The position numbers and the translations under genes are program-made. A DNA stretch of 64,000 nt, taken from positions 22,682,501-22,746,500 of the forward strand of contig CM036255.1 of assembly GCA_020698575.1 (NCBI GenBank). Reading direction: 5' to 3'. The notes under the pieces are model-generated. The model made no database searches and had not been told where the DNA came from. It worked only from the letters and a program-made list of their open reading frames with translations. Each line of letters opens with the position of its first letter. The first letter of the stretch is position 1. This document shows positions 25,001-36,396 of this stretch, one piece after another. Source of the DNA: Bostrychus sinensis. Taxonomy: Eukaryota > Chordata > Actinopteri > Gobiiformes > Eleotridae.

Positions 25001-28000
25001 GCTTGTCCACGTTGGTCAGAGTCTTGCTCGTTGCACTGCAGTCACCTCCAGAGCACACTTCACATTCAGGACCAGAGGGTTTTCGGCTCAGGACCACTTC
25101 TGTGTCAGCAGCGACCGTGACATCCATTGTCCTCCCCTCTGAAAGTAGGAAGATATCGAATACAGTGCAAAGATTTTAGTGAGGGGTGAAACAATTCTGT
25201 AAAAACATTAATAAATCCAGTTTTTTTTTTGTCTTTGTTACAGAAGTTTTATTTAAAGTCAGTAATGGGCCAAAGACAAAATGATTAGTTCTTTTTTTAA
25301 GTTATTTTTAACACTGATACACCTCCCTTTGTTTATATCGTTAAATCTGACTGACTTTTGCTCAGTACTGTCCCAATACATCAAATACAAGTCATAATAC
25401 GATACATCTCAATTGGCTTTTTCTACGTCCGTGTTTTGTAACCTCTACTTACATCATAATCCCTGCTATGGAGGAGAAATAAAGAGGACAGGAAAAAGAG
25501 GAGAGATGAGTTTAGGGCAGAGGTTCCCAATTCAGGGCATAAAAGTTGGTTGCAAGAGGGTAGAATATAGTGTCCATGATCAGCTTATTTTATCATTTTG
25601 GCTTGTCTCTTCTGGGGTTGCTACAGCAAAAAATCTATGTCCTAGCATGCAGTGATTAGCATTTTTAATAAGGCAGTTTTGTTTGTTTGTTTTTTTTATG
25701 TCTGATGCCCTTCCTGACCACTGCCTCAAACTTCTCAATTCCTCAGAGCAGTGCCACCAAAATGACAAACACTGACTTACTTAAAGGTGCTGCCATGAAC
25801 AACGCCGACTCCACCGTTGTGTTTGGACTAACTTTTATCTTTACAACAGCTTCATTTTTCACATCTAAAAACGTCACAGGTCCCCCTCGACAGTACTGCT
25901 CCTCCTTGTCGGTCTTGGATTTGGACACCGAGTACTGGACCCCGTCTGTGCATGGCTTTGTGCTCTGGGACAGTCCGTTTCCCTGGACGTCCAGCCGCAC
26001 TGTGGTCCTGTCGGGGGCTGTTACCTCCCAGATGTAGGTCCTGGGCAGTTCTGTGAGGAGATCCTGGGCCTGTCCTGATGTGGGGCTGCAGGAGTCCTTA
26101 GTGCACACTGGGAATAAATACGACAATGCTTAAAGTTCTCACTCAACCAGGTCATAACATACAAAGTAAATAAGAACAGGTGTATGAAGTTTAGAACAAC
26201 ACTGTATCTATCTTGTCTTGGTGGCTACAAAAAAATCTTTAAAAACAATCGTTAATTGGCAGTAAAAAGGTTAATCAAATACAATATTCTACTGTAAGTA
26301 TCAAGTCTTCTTCTTTCTCCTTATTTGGCCTAATTTTTATGCTAGTTGCCCTTCCTGACTCAACCTATGCTCTGGTTATCCAGGTTTGGGACTGGCACAT
26401 AGAGCACAAAGGCTCTGATGGTAGTTATCCAAATTAGTTGGATTAAAAGCCCTTTTGATTGAAGCAGAAACATTTTTTAAGCTCATATCCAAATGCCTAC
26501 GTCATGTATCGTAAAAGCAGCACTGTTATTTTAAGGAACTTTAAGACAATAAGACATAAACAGAAACACAATAGAAACAAACAATAGAAAAAGAGATAGA
26601 AACACACTTGAGTGAAACTCCCACATTTTGCCTTTACAGAGATCTCCCAGACTGAGCTAAGTCAAATTTAGCAATCCCTAAATAATTCACATTCTTATGA
26701 CATAAACAGTTTAAATTTGTTTTGAAGATTCATGCTGTTTTATACCTCTTATACCATCTGATTAATCTCTGTATCAGGCTTTCTGTGTTTTCGTCGTTCC
26801 AGAAAACTGCTGAAATCATCCCAGTATTTAAAGCTGATGATCCCTTCTGCATCTCAAACTACAAACCAATAGCGATTCTTCCAGCTATGTCTAAAATAAT
26901 GGAGAAAATTCGCTATAATCAATTAATCAAATATCTCGAAAACGGTGAGCTGCTCAATAACTGTCAGTATGGTTTTCATCCTAAACTTTCTACCCTGTCT
27001 GTGTTCTTATTGCTTACAGAACACATTTGATCTGCAACAAACAAAAGCCATGTGAGAGGAGCTGTGTTAATTGACTTCAGGAAAGCAAGGATACAGTAAA
27101 CCATCAGATCACGTTAAGGAAGTTTGTCTCATTTCACTTCTCCTCATCTGTAATACAACTGCTGTCATCATATTTGAGTAACAGATCACAGGTTGTTAAA
27201 GCTGGACATGCTAAATCTACACCTTTAGACTGCCAAATGGGTGTGTCACAAGGCAGTGTTCTGGGTCCACTACTTTTTCTTCCTCCTTTACCTTCCTCTG
27301 GTATGTAATTACTTTAAATGTTTATTGTATGCAGATGACGCTGTCAGTTTTTACTCTGATCCAAATCCTATTCTTGTAAACTATAAACTGACATCTGATC
27401 TTCAAAAATTACAGAATTGGCTGAGGGAAAACCATTCAACAATCATTGTAAAGAAGAGTGAATGCATGCATTTTCACTCATCCAGGAAAATCCCATCTGT
27501 CCATCCATTATGTCTAATTCAATAGTTTTTCCAATCAAATACTCTCCACAACAACAACCTATAAATATCTTGGTTTGCTCCTCCTGGATTCACATCTCTC
27601 ATAACCTAACAAAGAAACTACAGCAAAAGTTATACGTCTACAACAAAATCAAACCTTACCTGTCGCTTTCTGTATCTGAAACCTACTTACAAGCAGTAAA
27701 TCTATCAACCATCTCCTACTGTCTGCCCATCTGGTCCCTCACCACTAATGATGTCATACAACCAGTAGCCAGACTCTACAACAGAGCCTTTAGGATCCAT
27801 AAAAGACTTCCTGGATAGGTTCATCACTGCACAGCACTGTTTCAGGCAAATGCGCTGACCTTTCATAATTATATAAACGGTTATGCCATTAGTGTTTATT
27901 ATAAAACACAACTTTCTGGCACCAGCTCTAACTGCTCTCCTCCCAGCTATGAACACTGGAAGTGACTGAATCACAAAATCTTGCTCTCAGGAACTTCACC

Positions 28001-31000
28001 CTGTCCCAGCTTTTAAAAACAGTTATGGGCAAATGTCTTTTTTTTCCACACTTTCACCAAAGTGTGTGATGTTTCTGATGCTTTGTTGTCTTTTGTGTCT
28101 CTTGTGATTGTGATTGTGGGTTTCCCCTTTGTGTGCTGCAGAACAGGAACCTGCTGTAAACCATTTTTTTTAACTGAGTCAGGCCCAACTAATTGTAACA
28201 TAAATGTTGCTTTTAATTATTTCCTCTTAATAAATGAAATTAATGAATTAATGAATTAATGAAAATGCATTGTTATGGTGGGTTTTCAAAGGGAAGTGAT
28301 TTACAACGAACTAAACTGTAATGTTGTAGTCAAGACCATACTAATCGAGGCAAAGACGAGTCCGAGTCCAGAGACCGTTGATGCCGAGACCAGGTCGAGA
28401 CCAAACCCTGTGAACTAACACTAAATAAAGAGGAACTGTCTTCATAACAGATCATTTTCCTGGTTTTTCCAATGCGCAAAACTAATTACTCCAAAATTAT
28501 GAAAATAAAAAAGCATTTTTTTCTTTTTTGTCTGGTAAATAAAATCTCTGAGACAAAACTGAGTAAAATTGCAGACCAAGACCATAAAAAAAGGTCTCAA
28601 GACTGGTCTTGGGCACTAAAACACTACTAAATAGGACCACTCACTTAAAATGTTTCCTTGCTTAGTTTGTTAAATATCTAATATTTAATATCACAATGGA
28701 AAAAACACATACTTACTAATTTAAATGCAGTTTACAGAGACAATGCACCTACAAAGACACATTATAAATGTTCAAAGTCTAATAGAACAGATAAATCTGT
28801 TGTTACAAAAGCTACAAAAACAGTGTCAAAACTCTTTACGCACCACAGTTTAGCTCAGGTGGTGGAGCTGCAGTGCATGTGCAGGGCAACTACAGCCTGC
28901 CTCAGTGGCGTGGGTTCAAGCCAGATCTTTGACAGTTTCCTGAATGTCTCTCCCCCTTGATTTTCCTATCATTTCTCAGCTGTCCTATCTAATAAAGCCT
29001 AAAATATCTCTCTATTTGACTAAGAGAGGAAAAACTGTATCAATGTTTTTCCAACTTTCTTTTCTTGTCATCAATACAATAAGAAAAATATTCAGTAGTA
29101 TTAATTGTGCCAGCAATTTTGATTTGTTTTATAATTCAAATACATTTAAAAGTCCACTTAAAAAAATGGTAATGTAAATGTGGTATTTCTGTATATTTGA
29201 CATTGCTGACAACTAACCCATTATCTGTGAATTTCCCATAGAGACAGAAAACGGAAACGCTTAACTATTAATATGTAAATGAGCTAAAACATGGGAGTGA
29301 TTTAGTGAGATATAAATAGACGATGTGTGAATCTCACCGATTGTGTGTTTGATGGAGACAGAGAAAGCCTGCTCTATGGGGTCAGTGCATTTGAACAGCA
29401 GCTTCACTTCCTGTTCGGCCGTGAGGGGGAGGGACTGGTGGCAGGCCGTCTCCGTGTCATTGACCCCCGTGACCTCACACACGCTGCACTGGGCCTGGTC
29501 TGTGGACACGGTCACAGCTGAGCCACTGCCGGGACGCACCACTGTCTCCAGGCCAACTATGGAAACAAATGAGATTAAACATGAGGAATAAAGAAACCTA
29601 ATGCAGGAAGTATAGTGTTGTTGTTAAAACCATACAACGGAGAAAGACAGAAGGAAAGCAGTTGTAGTAACCTTTAGGGAATGAGACAAAGACCAGTGCA
29701 GCTTCCATCTTTTGCTTGCATCAAACTTCAGCATATGTGCAAAGTTATTGTATTTGTAAAGTTTGTGACATTTCCAGGTTAGAAAAATGGAGCTGACTGC
29801 AGGGTCCAGCCAGCTATAACATCTGAACAGTTTGTTCAGGTGAATAGACATTCTTCTCATCCATGTGAAAAACTTCAAACATGTGGCCCACAGTTATATC
29901 CTTCAGCCAGAAACTATAAATGTGTGCATAAACCACGTCTGTCGGTATATTACACTGAATTGACAGTACTCAATGTCTATTGGTGGCACGGTGGCTTAGT
30001 GGTTAGCACTCTCAAAAGTCACAGGTTTGATTCCTGAACCATATGGGGCCTTTCTGTGTGGAGTTTATATGTTCTCCCCGTGTCTGGGTAGGTTTCCTCT
30101 GAGTGCTCCGTTTTCCCTGTCAACCTCAAAACATGCTAAATAGGCTAATCCTCCCGCTAAGTTCTCCTGACCAGGATCCTGGCTCAAGATCTGGAGAAGG
30201 GGCCTCAGTGCTCCTGACAGCTTGCCCAAGCAGTATTGAAGGATGGGTCAAATACAGAGAATGAATTTCACTATGGGGACAATAAAGTACCTTACCTTAC
30301 TTTTAAGGCTTTTAGAAAAAAAAAACAACTTTAGATTCACTGAACACTGCAAGACATGTTAAGTTCAAAAGGAGAAATTTCAGGAGGCATTAATGGTGGG
30401 ATGAGGATGCTGCTTAAGGTCCTCTGCTGGTGCGGTCAAAGGTTTGTAAATGCGCTCTGCCCACCTGCGCTGCTGTGCTGCAACCTTATGGACAGATGCA
30501 TGTGCAGATCATCAGACTCTGTAAACAGCATCATTTACACCCTGACAAAACCCTACACAAGGTTAAGTTCCTCTCTGTGGAATCACTGGCACCATATTAG
30601 TTCATGTTTATTTCTGTTTGGGTTTGTTCTCTTTTTGTGCTATGGATCGTATAGGTGTCTTAAATAAAGTTTGAGGATGACGGACCCTGTTCAAATAAAC
30701 TTATATTTAAAAGGTGTCTAAAATAAATAAATACAATGAGGAATAAATAAAATAAATACCCATAGTAAAGTCATTTATTTAACCATGATGTGTTGCTGCT
30801 GCAATTAATTGCTATTCTTTCCCCAGTCGTCCTCTCTGTGTGAGTTTAAGACCAGACTAAGCATCAAATCTAAAACCCTCAACCTGAGTACTTTTCTGTT
30901 TGTTATCTAAACATCTCTGAAAATGTCACAGTCATGAAAACACAGGCTGGTTTGTCAGTGCACCTTACGTTGAGTAAACAATGGTTATAGTAAAATATAC

Positions 31001-33095
31001 CTCCTGCTATTTTCACCGGCAACTTTCCCAAACAAACAAAATCCCATTGACTTTTGATTACAGTGACTCATGTATATTAGTGAGCAGCGCCGAGTCGATA
31101 TCCTGTTTGGAAACGCATGAGTAACAGCCGGGTCTGTGATACCTGATACTGTATCTGTGTGGGGCTGGACCGTCCCAATTGTAGAAACTGTCTGTCCCTG
31201 TACTCCAGACAGCTGTGGACTTATCACTGCGGCTATTGTTTAGTGTGGTTGGTAGTTTCACTGTCACTATAATTCAACAAAACTACTAATGACTCAACAG
31301 AAAGGAGGTGGCTGCCCATGATGTGATAATGAGGTCTCACAGTTTCTACGTAGACCATCTGAACATGCACTCTGTCCAAAGACAGAAAGCTTATAGGTCT
31401 AAAAGGTGAATGTACATTGCCAATAGAAGTAATGATCTGTATTTCCCCTGTAAATGCATGTATCCTACTTCAGAGCAGCTGACAGGAGGCAGCACCCCAG
31501 GACCTGCAGTGTGATGTAATGAATAAATGAACATAAGTTGACTAAACTCCCTTTTCCTTAAAAGTTGCCACTGCAAATCATTTGCATGGGTACTTTTCCG
31601 TTGTTCACGTAACAACATGTTTTTATCTGTAAAACTATGCAGGCCTTAGTAGTAACAATTTTAAAATTCTGCACACTCCAATGAGGCATAAGCTCATTGG
31701 CATTGTTTAAGGAGAGCTCTGCTAAACATCAGTTTGATGCCATATATGAAGCAAATTAATGCCAATGTACATTTATATTATAATATAACAGGAAAGGCCT
31801 TACATAAGGTACAGAGCTTATATTCATATCCCTCTAACAACTCCAACACCAAATGCTGACCCAAGCAATTTGGTCTCAGACTAAACTGCTTCTAGATATC
31901 TGTTATACTAGTACCACCTGGACTAAATAAGGACAAAACAGGGACTAAACCAGATCAAAACCAGGGCCAAACTTGGACTAAAGGACTAACCCAGAACTAA
32001 ACAGTGGTCTACAATCCAGACTAAGTCTAAGACTCCAGAAGAGGCCTGTGTACCACCAGTGGTGCCCATACCACAGTTTGTGTGTCTTTTTTATATAATA
32101 CAGTAGTTTTGGTCTTGTCACGCTTGTGTCTGATTCATGACTTGTCAGTTGCTCTCTCTATGGGACTTCCTCATTTACTGGACCCTACAAGTTTGCCCTG
32201 CCTGTAGTTATGCCTCACTATTCTCCTTTAAACATGTAAAGACTTGAACACTTTCACAGAATCCTCTCAGTGCCGCAGCAGCAGCAGTTTTAGGAGATGT
32301 AGGTTAAAGGTAAACATTGGGTGTGTTAAAAACGTCTCCAAAACATAACGAAAAAGTTTCCCACAAAGCCATACAGATAATCCTATGGCTCTACAATGGT
32401 GCTGAGTTCACTGTTAGTGGGAATAAAAGCGTCTGTGGCTAATTGTAGCGGTGCCAGCTTCGCATTAGAGCAGACTGACGGTCAATCATTTATGAAGTAA
32501 TGATGAATTCAAGCCAAAGGGAAGCTCCATAAACGCCTCATAAACCTTTGAAAATGGAGGTCTTGGAGAGAGCTAAGACTGCGCGTTATTCCACTCCACA
32601 CCCACTCAACGAGCCACAGTCCTTTCATCCAAAGCCTATCAATTATACATGATGGAGAATTTATGTCAAGCACTGTCCTCCAGTGCGGGAGAACAGGGCT
32701 TAAGCACGCAGACCACTTCACAACATAGTATCGTTGATTAAAAGTGGACATGAGTGGCTTTTTACGCACATATTAGCATAGGTAAAAGTGGTGCAACTTA
32801 TTTCAATCAAAGTAATATTTTGCAATGATTTTGAGGTATCATGCGTAAAAAGGTGATTCATGATGACACTGTGATCACAACAGACACTTTTTAGGCAAAA
32901 TCTGACCCTCATAAGGTTGTTTTGTGCAACTTTTTAAAATTATTGCAACCTTTTTAGAGCCATTTTTAACACACTGTCCCTAAAGCAATGCAAGATGACG
33001 TTATGATAATAACAAAGCAAAGCAAACTTACCTGTTGCGCAAAAGGCAGCCAACAGCACGAGTCCAAAAAGCGGTAAAGTCCCATACAGACGCAT
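13027..33095 (-). CDS. cdcp1: CUB domain-containing protein 1 (CDCP1), expanded form
   Basis: Thirteen coding exons read in order on the minus strand: 33095-33032, 29556-29338, 26107-25781, 25138-24935, 24751-24401, 23504-23292, 22332-21976, 20858-20499, 19971-19774, 17375-17022, 15169-14813, 14725-14644 and 13519-13027. The frame stays open and gives about 1192 aa, against 836 recalled for human. Residues 1-20 are a signal peptide (MRLYGTLPLFGLVLLAAFCA). Exons 2-7 are three copies of a pair: a ~70 aa cysteine-bearing module, then a ~115 aa CUB-like module with an IWE/TWD/IWD motif. Exons 8-11 hold further CUB-type regions, exon 8 starting with a PNYPRDFPDNEQMQWDF block. Residues 1003-1027 form one membrane helix, followed by a basic KKKKPK stop-transfer. 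The tail keeps the Src/PKC-delta docking tyrosines as SHVYDTI (about Y1062), RVYGHLL (about Y1071) and VDSY (about Y1096). The family is a surface adhesion and signalling protein phosphorylated by Src kinases. Exons 2-11 are all phase 1-1. Exon 9 could instead start at 19959. Confidence 0.93.
15652..16371. mobile_element. Nonautonomous DNA transposon with 'ACCGTATTTTC' ends
   Basis: The left end reads TACCGTATTTTCTGGACTATAAG and the right end is its inverse, TATAGTCCAGAAAATACGGTA. They are about 720 bp apart, inside a cdcp1 intron. The termini are flanked by TA, suggesting a TA target site. No transposase is visible inside. A second element with the same ends is at 18806-19768. Confidence 0.8.
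17823..18383 (-). mobile_element. Solo LTR of a Ty3/gypsy-type retrotransposon
   Basis: Read on the minus strand, the 561-bp unit starts TGTGACGCCCC and ends GGTCGTAACA, and it contains AATAAAG near its 3' end. It is flanked by a perfect 5-bp duplication CTCAG (17818-17822 and 18384-18388). There is no internal coding sequence, so it is a solo LTR left by recombination. The terminal bases resemble those of the LTR at 43898-44488. It lies in the intron between cdcp1 exons 9 and 10 in the same orientation as the gene. Confidence 0.8.
18780..18800. repeat. Poly-G run
   Basis: TTTTTTTTGGGGGGGGGGGGGGGTT, a homopolymer run just outside the left end of the transposon at 18806. Its length may be unreliable in an assembly. 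Confidence 0.6.
18806..19768. mobile_element. Nonautonomous DNA transposon abutting a cdcp1 splice donor
   Basis: The left end is TACCGTATTTTCCGGACTATAAGCC and the right end is the inverse (TATAGTCTGGAAAATATGGTA). The length is about 963 bp, and a second internal inverted block (CAGCTTATAGTCCGGTGCGG) lies near 19660. It belongs to the same family as 15652-16371 but has different internal sequence. Its right terminus lies 5 bases from the last base of cdcp1 exon 9 (19774), so the terminal TA supplies intron positions +6 and +7 of that donor. Confidence 0.8.
21393..21935. mobile_element. MITE with TTAAAGG ends (copy 1)
   Basis: The left end TTAAAGGGCCCATATTGTGC and the right end GATTTATCAGAATAGGGGACCTTTAA are imperfect inverted repeats about 543 bp apart. 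The internal text GGAGCTGTTACTTTGACTTT...CCCCCTGCTGGCAACG...TGGA..GAGCATAAAATGGCTA recurs at 37900-38091, and the terminal part recurs at 18436-18480. It lies in the cdcp1 intron between exons 7 and 8. Confidence 0.65.
22741..23110. repeat. Inverted copy of the CTAAACC-type dispersed repeat
   Basis: It starts TCTCAAACTGTGCTATGGGAGCCACTGGTGGTAC and continues with repeated TGGTTTAGTCCTG-like words. This is the reverse complement of the arrangement at 6670-6935 and 31910-32085. It lies in a cdcp1 intron. Confidence 0.55.
23871..24360. repeat. Decayed hAT-like nonautonomous repeat
   Basis: The left part GTGGTGGAATGTAATGAAGTAAAAATACTTAGTTACTTAAGTAC and the right part TACTTCTATACTTTTACTTAAGTAG form imperfect inverted halves of a very common fish repeat. 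Fragments of the same family occur near 15288-15375 and 36846-36990. No transposase is present. Confidence 0.5.
25591..25735 (-). repeat. SINE-like repeat fragment
   Basis: On the minus strand it contains GTCAGGAAGGGCATCAGACATAA and, further on, GCTGTAGCAACCCCAGAAGAGACAAGCC. This is the same family as 5085-5285 but inverted, and it lies in a cdcp1 intron close to exon 3. A second short fragment (GTCAGGAAGGGCAAC on the minus strand) is at about 26305-26400. Confidence 0.5.
26790..27830 (+). pseudogene. Broken LINE reverse transcriptase (CR1/L2/Rex1-like)
   Basis: Plus-strand frames in several pieces read as a non-LTR reverse transcriptase. The N-terminal block carries IIPVFKADDP...SNYKPIAILPAMSKIMEK. 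A middle piece has lost its frame (LIDFRKA, GVSQGSVLGPLLF). The catalytic box is YADDAVSFYSD near 27329-27361, and the C-terminal block carries LQAVNLSTISYCLPIW...RLYNRAFRIHKRL. Stops and frameshifts separate the blocks, so it is dead. It sits in the cdcp1 intron between exons 2 and 3, antisense to the gene. The exact clade cannot be set by eye. Confidence 0.75.
28320..28630. repeat. Dispersed repeat with GACCAAGTCGAGACC text
   Basis: AATCGAGGCAAAGACGAGTCCGAG...GAGACCAGGTCGAGACCAAACC...GGTCTCAAGACTGGTCTTGGGCACTAAAACACTACTA matches, in order, the sequence at about 53870-54050. It is noncoding and lies in a cdcp1 intron. Confidence 0.5.
29980..30300 (+). repeat. tRNA-derived SINE
   Basis: The 5' part GGTGGCACGGTGGCTTAGTGGTTAGCAC...CACAGGTTTGATTCCTG contains A-box-like and B-box-like Pol III promoter elements. 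It is followed by the usual TTTCTGTGTGGAGTTTATATGTTCTCCCCGTGTCTGGGTAGGTTTCCTC body and a terminal CAATAAAGTACCTTACCTTAC. It lies in cdcp1 intron 1, antisense to the gene. Confidence 0.8.
31910..32085. repeat. Copy of the CTAAACC-type dispersed repeat
   Basis: TACCACCTGGACTAAATAAGGACAAAACAGGGACTAAACCAG... is followed by GTACCACCAGTGGTGCCCATACCACAGTTTG, the same order as at 6670-6935. It lies in cdcp1 intron 1. Confidence 0.55.
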
Positions 33096-33470
33096 GGCAA
33101 ACGTAAAAAGCTGACGTTTTCTGGCGGAAGAAGTAGGATATAAAACGTTTTAGCGCATCGTGTTGGTATCTTCAAGCAGAAATTACTCCTGTCTCGACGC
33201 TGACAGTTGCCACTTCCTGTTGTGCGTTACCTGTACGCAGCGGCGCTACGGAGAAGGGCGTGGTCCGGAGGCGTCAGAGAGTGACAGATAGATGGAGTTA
33301 TACGTGTTCAAACTTGAGCGTGGTTGATTAGTAAGGAGGAGAAACGTGGAGGAAGAAATCCAGCAGCACCAGAAAGGCTGGAGTAGAGTGTGCGCTGATA
33401 ATTGGGGGAGAGTCCTTAAGTGACTGGTGGCGTTACAATGCGTGCCCTATTTTTATAAGCAGCACTTGGA
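33096..33470 (-). promoter_or_regulatory. Probable cdcp1 promoter and 5' UTR
   Basis: Upstream of the cdcp1 ATG the DNA is CpG-rich and contains an ETS-like CAGGAAGTGG on the minus strand (33209-33218). Farther out, the minus strand reads GCTTATAAAAATAGGGC, a TATA-like box about 360 bases upstream of the ATG. Which of these marks the start site is not decidable from sequence. Confidence 0.35.
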
Positions 33471-34839
33471 CATGCCAGGAATGGTTGGCATCGGAGCTGT
33501 GGATCCCCGAAATGCACAGAAAGCAGGGTGGGGAAATACAACAGGGCATATCTGAGGATGACCAGTCTGTGTATTTAAATATTAGGGGCTGTCCCATGAA
33601 ATTATAATCATACACGTGATTTACAACGACTTAAATGTGCATCTATGTCTTATTAAAACGGATTATATGGAGACAGAGTGATTATTTATAGCATGTAACA
33701 GACGTATGAAAACATGGGACGAGTTTGTCATGTTTTCCCACGGAGCCAAATGAATCACACTCAACAACAGACTTTTTACGCACAGTCTGTCTCTGCAAGC
33801 TGACAATTTTATGCCATTTTCTTCAATATCAAAGCAAATGTTATTTTTGAGCAAACTGTGGACTGCCACTAACATGTTTGTGGATGTAAACACTTTAAGT
33901 GTGTTAACTACACCAGCCAATCATTGTTTATGGAAAGATATAGGCTATATGTATGGGCAGTGGGCACATTAAGTTAAATATTCATGCGCTGAGATGTCTG
34001 TGGGGTCTTTCTTGTCCTAATGCCCTTTTTATTGCAATAGCCTTACAGTTTGAATAGCAGTGATTCATTTTGTTTAAGCTGTCCACAAACACAAAACACC
34101 ATGCAATATTAATGCCACTAAAGGTTATCATCTGGATCTAATTACTACAGTTTTAGCTGCTCTGTTCCCTTCTCCTGTCAGCTTCTTCAAACCAAAAATG
34201 CACTAACAACGTTTAGATGTTTCAAATACCACATAAAACTAAAAGAAATGGATGTCAATAATTCCAATAAGAAAATAGTCACATATAGACATAAGATGCA
34301 CTGGAGATATCTTCACACATTTACTGTGCACCAACCTTTAAAGCCATGGTTGTTGTATTTTTGCAGACTTTAATGGTCTTTTGAACGAGCATCAGCGGCT
34401 GATTGTCACATAACTCTTCCTCCAGAGGTCTGTCTCCACATGCCTCCAACACATTCCTGAAGTCAAACACGCACCTGGGGCAAAGGCAGATCACACATTT
34501 ATCTTTTTCAAAAGCACAACTGCATATCACAACAATGACGAACCCCTGATTCTATTGTAGTTCATTGGTTTTGACATTTCTAATCTTTTTATAAGATTAG
34601 GATGACCATATGTCCATCACAGTTGCAGACATGGGTGATGAGTTACATTTACTACAGTAGCTTTTTGCACTTCTGAGAGTAGTTTTATTGCAACATACTT
34701 TTTAACAACAATAATGTATCTTACTCTGTGCCTACGACTCCTCTGACCACCACCAAACACAGTCACACTGACACATTCATACAGGCAAAGTGAGTCATAA
34801 TGATGCAGGTATGAGCCAGAAATCAGGCCCGTTGACAGA

Positions 34840-34980
34840 GGGGGGCAAAGGGGTCTGTTGTCCTGGGCCTCAGGGTCAGAGGGGCCCAGAAATGGTCCCT
34901 CCTCTTATATTTTCTATTATAATGGGCCCATGTGAAGCCTTCTTCCCCTAGGCCCCAGCAAACCTGTCAGCAGGCCAGCC
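34840..34980. repeat. Dispersed repeat (member 1 of a pair)
   Basis: The words GGGGGCAAAGG, TTATATTTTCTATTATAATGGGCCCATGT, AAGCCTTCTT and CCCCAGCAA occur in the same order as at 41700-41815. Confidence 0.55.
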
Positions 34981-35372
34981 AGGGATCAAACCATCAACTT
35001 TTGGGTTAGTTCTCCATATTTCCACCAATACAAAAAGCACACTTTTGAATAGCTTACAACTAATAAGCAGTAACAAAGCATGAACAAATGTAATTAACAA
35101 TACAGTTTATAGATCCTGAATTACTACTGATCTTTGTAATTTTTCACTGATTTACATGAGCATATTATTAAAGAATTAAAGATTAATAACAATATTTATA
35201 ACTCAAAGCTGGTTATAAACATTGAAGTAATGTTTAGCAAATAATCAAATAACTGGTCACTAATCCTTAATTAATACTTAATGAATGTTTAATAGTGTGT
35301 TACAGACGTTTGTCATTCACTTTATTTACCAAGTCATTGTTATTATCAAAGAATTACCATTATATTCCAAAC

Positions 35373-35698
35373 TTAAAGGTACTGTAAGTAGCATGCGCTC
35401 TACTGGTTTGAAAACAGTATTGCACTAAATCAAAACAATGGTCTGTGGGTTGTCAGTCTTTCCACTTTTCTGATTGGACAATCAGCGATGCAGTTTTACA
35501 ACCAAAACAAAAAAATGTAAACATAAACAATGTGGGCATTATACTAAATATTTTTTTAAATTGTGAATAAATCAGCTGCACCATTGTTATCAGTAAAACT
35601 AATATTTGATTTAAACATGTTTACATCATATCTTGGGACACATATTTCACATATATTTATGAAATATAAAACATATATACTGCTTATAGCACCTTTAA
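35373..35698. mobile_element. Short MITE with TTAAAGGT ends
   Basis: The left end TTAAAGGTACTGTAAGTAGCATG and the right end TATATACTGCTTATAGCACCTTTAA are imperfect inverted repeats 326 bp apart. There is no coding content. Confidence 0.65.
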
Positions 35699-36373
35699 GC
35701 TGTAGCCTTATGCACATAGAAATGATTAAAAGTTTTATAGATTTCTGAAGCTTTTTTGTTTCTTGATAAGTTCAAATGCACCATGATTTGTAAATATGCG
35801 TTCCCAGTTTTAGGTCTTCATTCTTTTGCTGCTAGATAGTAAAAATCTCCCGGTCCTTGCATTGCATTTGAAAACACAGAAACACACCCCTGTATGAGTG
35901 CGTGTTTTGAGGTTGAACCAGTCGGGCCGCCTGCTCAGTGGGCGTTTGGAGAAGGAGAGTAAAAACGTTTCTTATTGTAACAACAGACTGGAGAGAGGAG
36001 CCAACAGCTGTCGGTCCGGCTGCCCCGCTCACTGCGCCTGTGGAGCCAAATATGTGCCACACACACTATGTACTGCTGATAGTAACAGATAGTAACACAA
36101 AATCAGCCAACTTTACAACCATAAAGCGGTATAAAATCAACTATCACTGAATACTGCATACCATGGGATTATTTTCAGTTGTAACAAGTTATTTCTTCCC
36201 CTTACATTAGCTTTTCTGCATGTTACAATTATCCATTGTCTGCAGATAGTCAGTGTTAAATTTGTAATTTTATTGGCTTTCCTTGCACCATGTTTGAACC
36301 AGTTTACATGAGTCAGACAGTGCTGGTTGACTGACTTTGGGTGGTCTAGATTTTCAGGCAAAGTGACCAGGTT

Positions 36374-36396
36374 TGACCACAAGAGGGCGGTAATGT
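36374..36396. promoter_or_regulatory. CTCF-like motif
   Basis: TTTGACCACAAGAGGGCGGTAATG fits the CTCF core (CCANNAGRGGGCG). It lies in the intergenic region between cdcp1 and the LIM gene. Motif match only. Confidence 0.4.

Noticed and set aside
26722..27525. Possible novel gene within cdcp1 intron
   Set aside because: The frames contain reverse transcriptase motifs (YADD) broken by frameshifts; it is a dead LINE.
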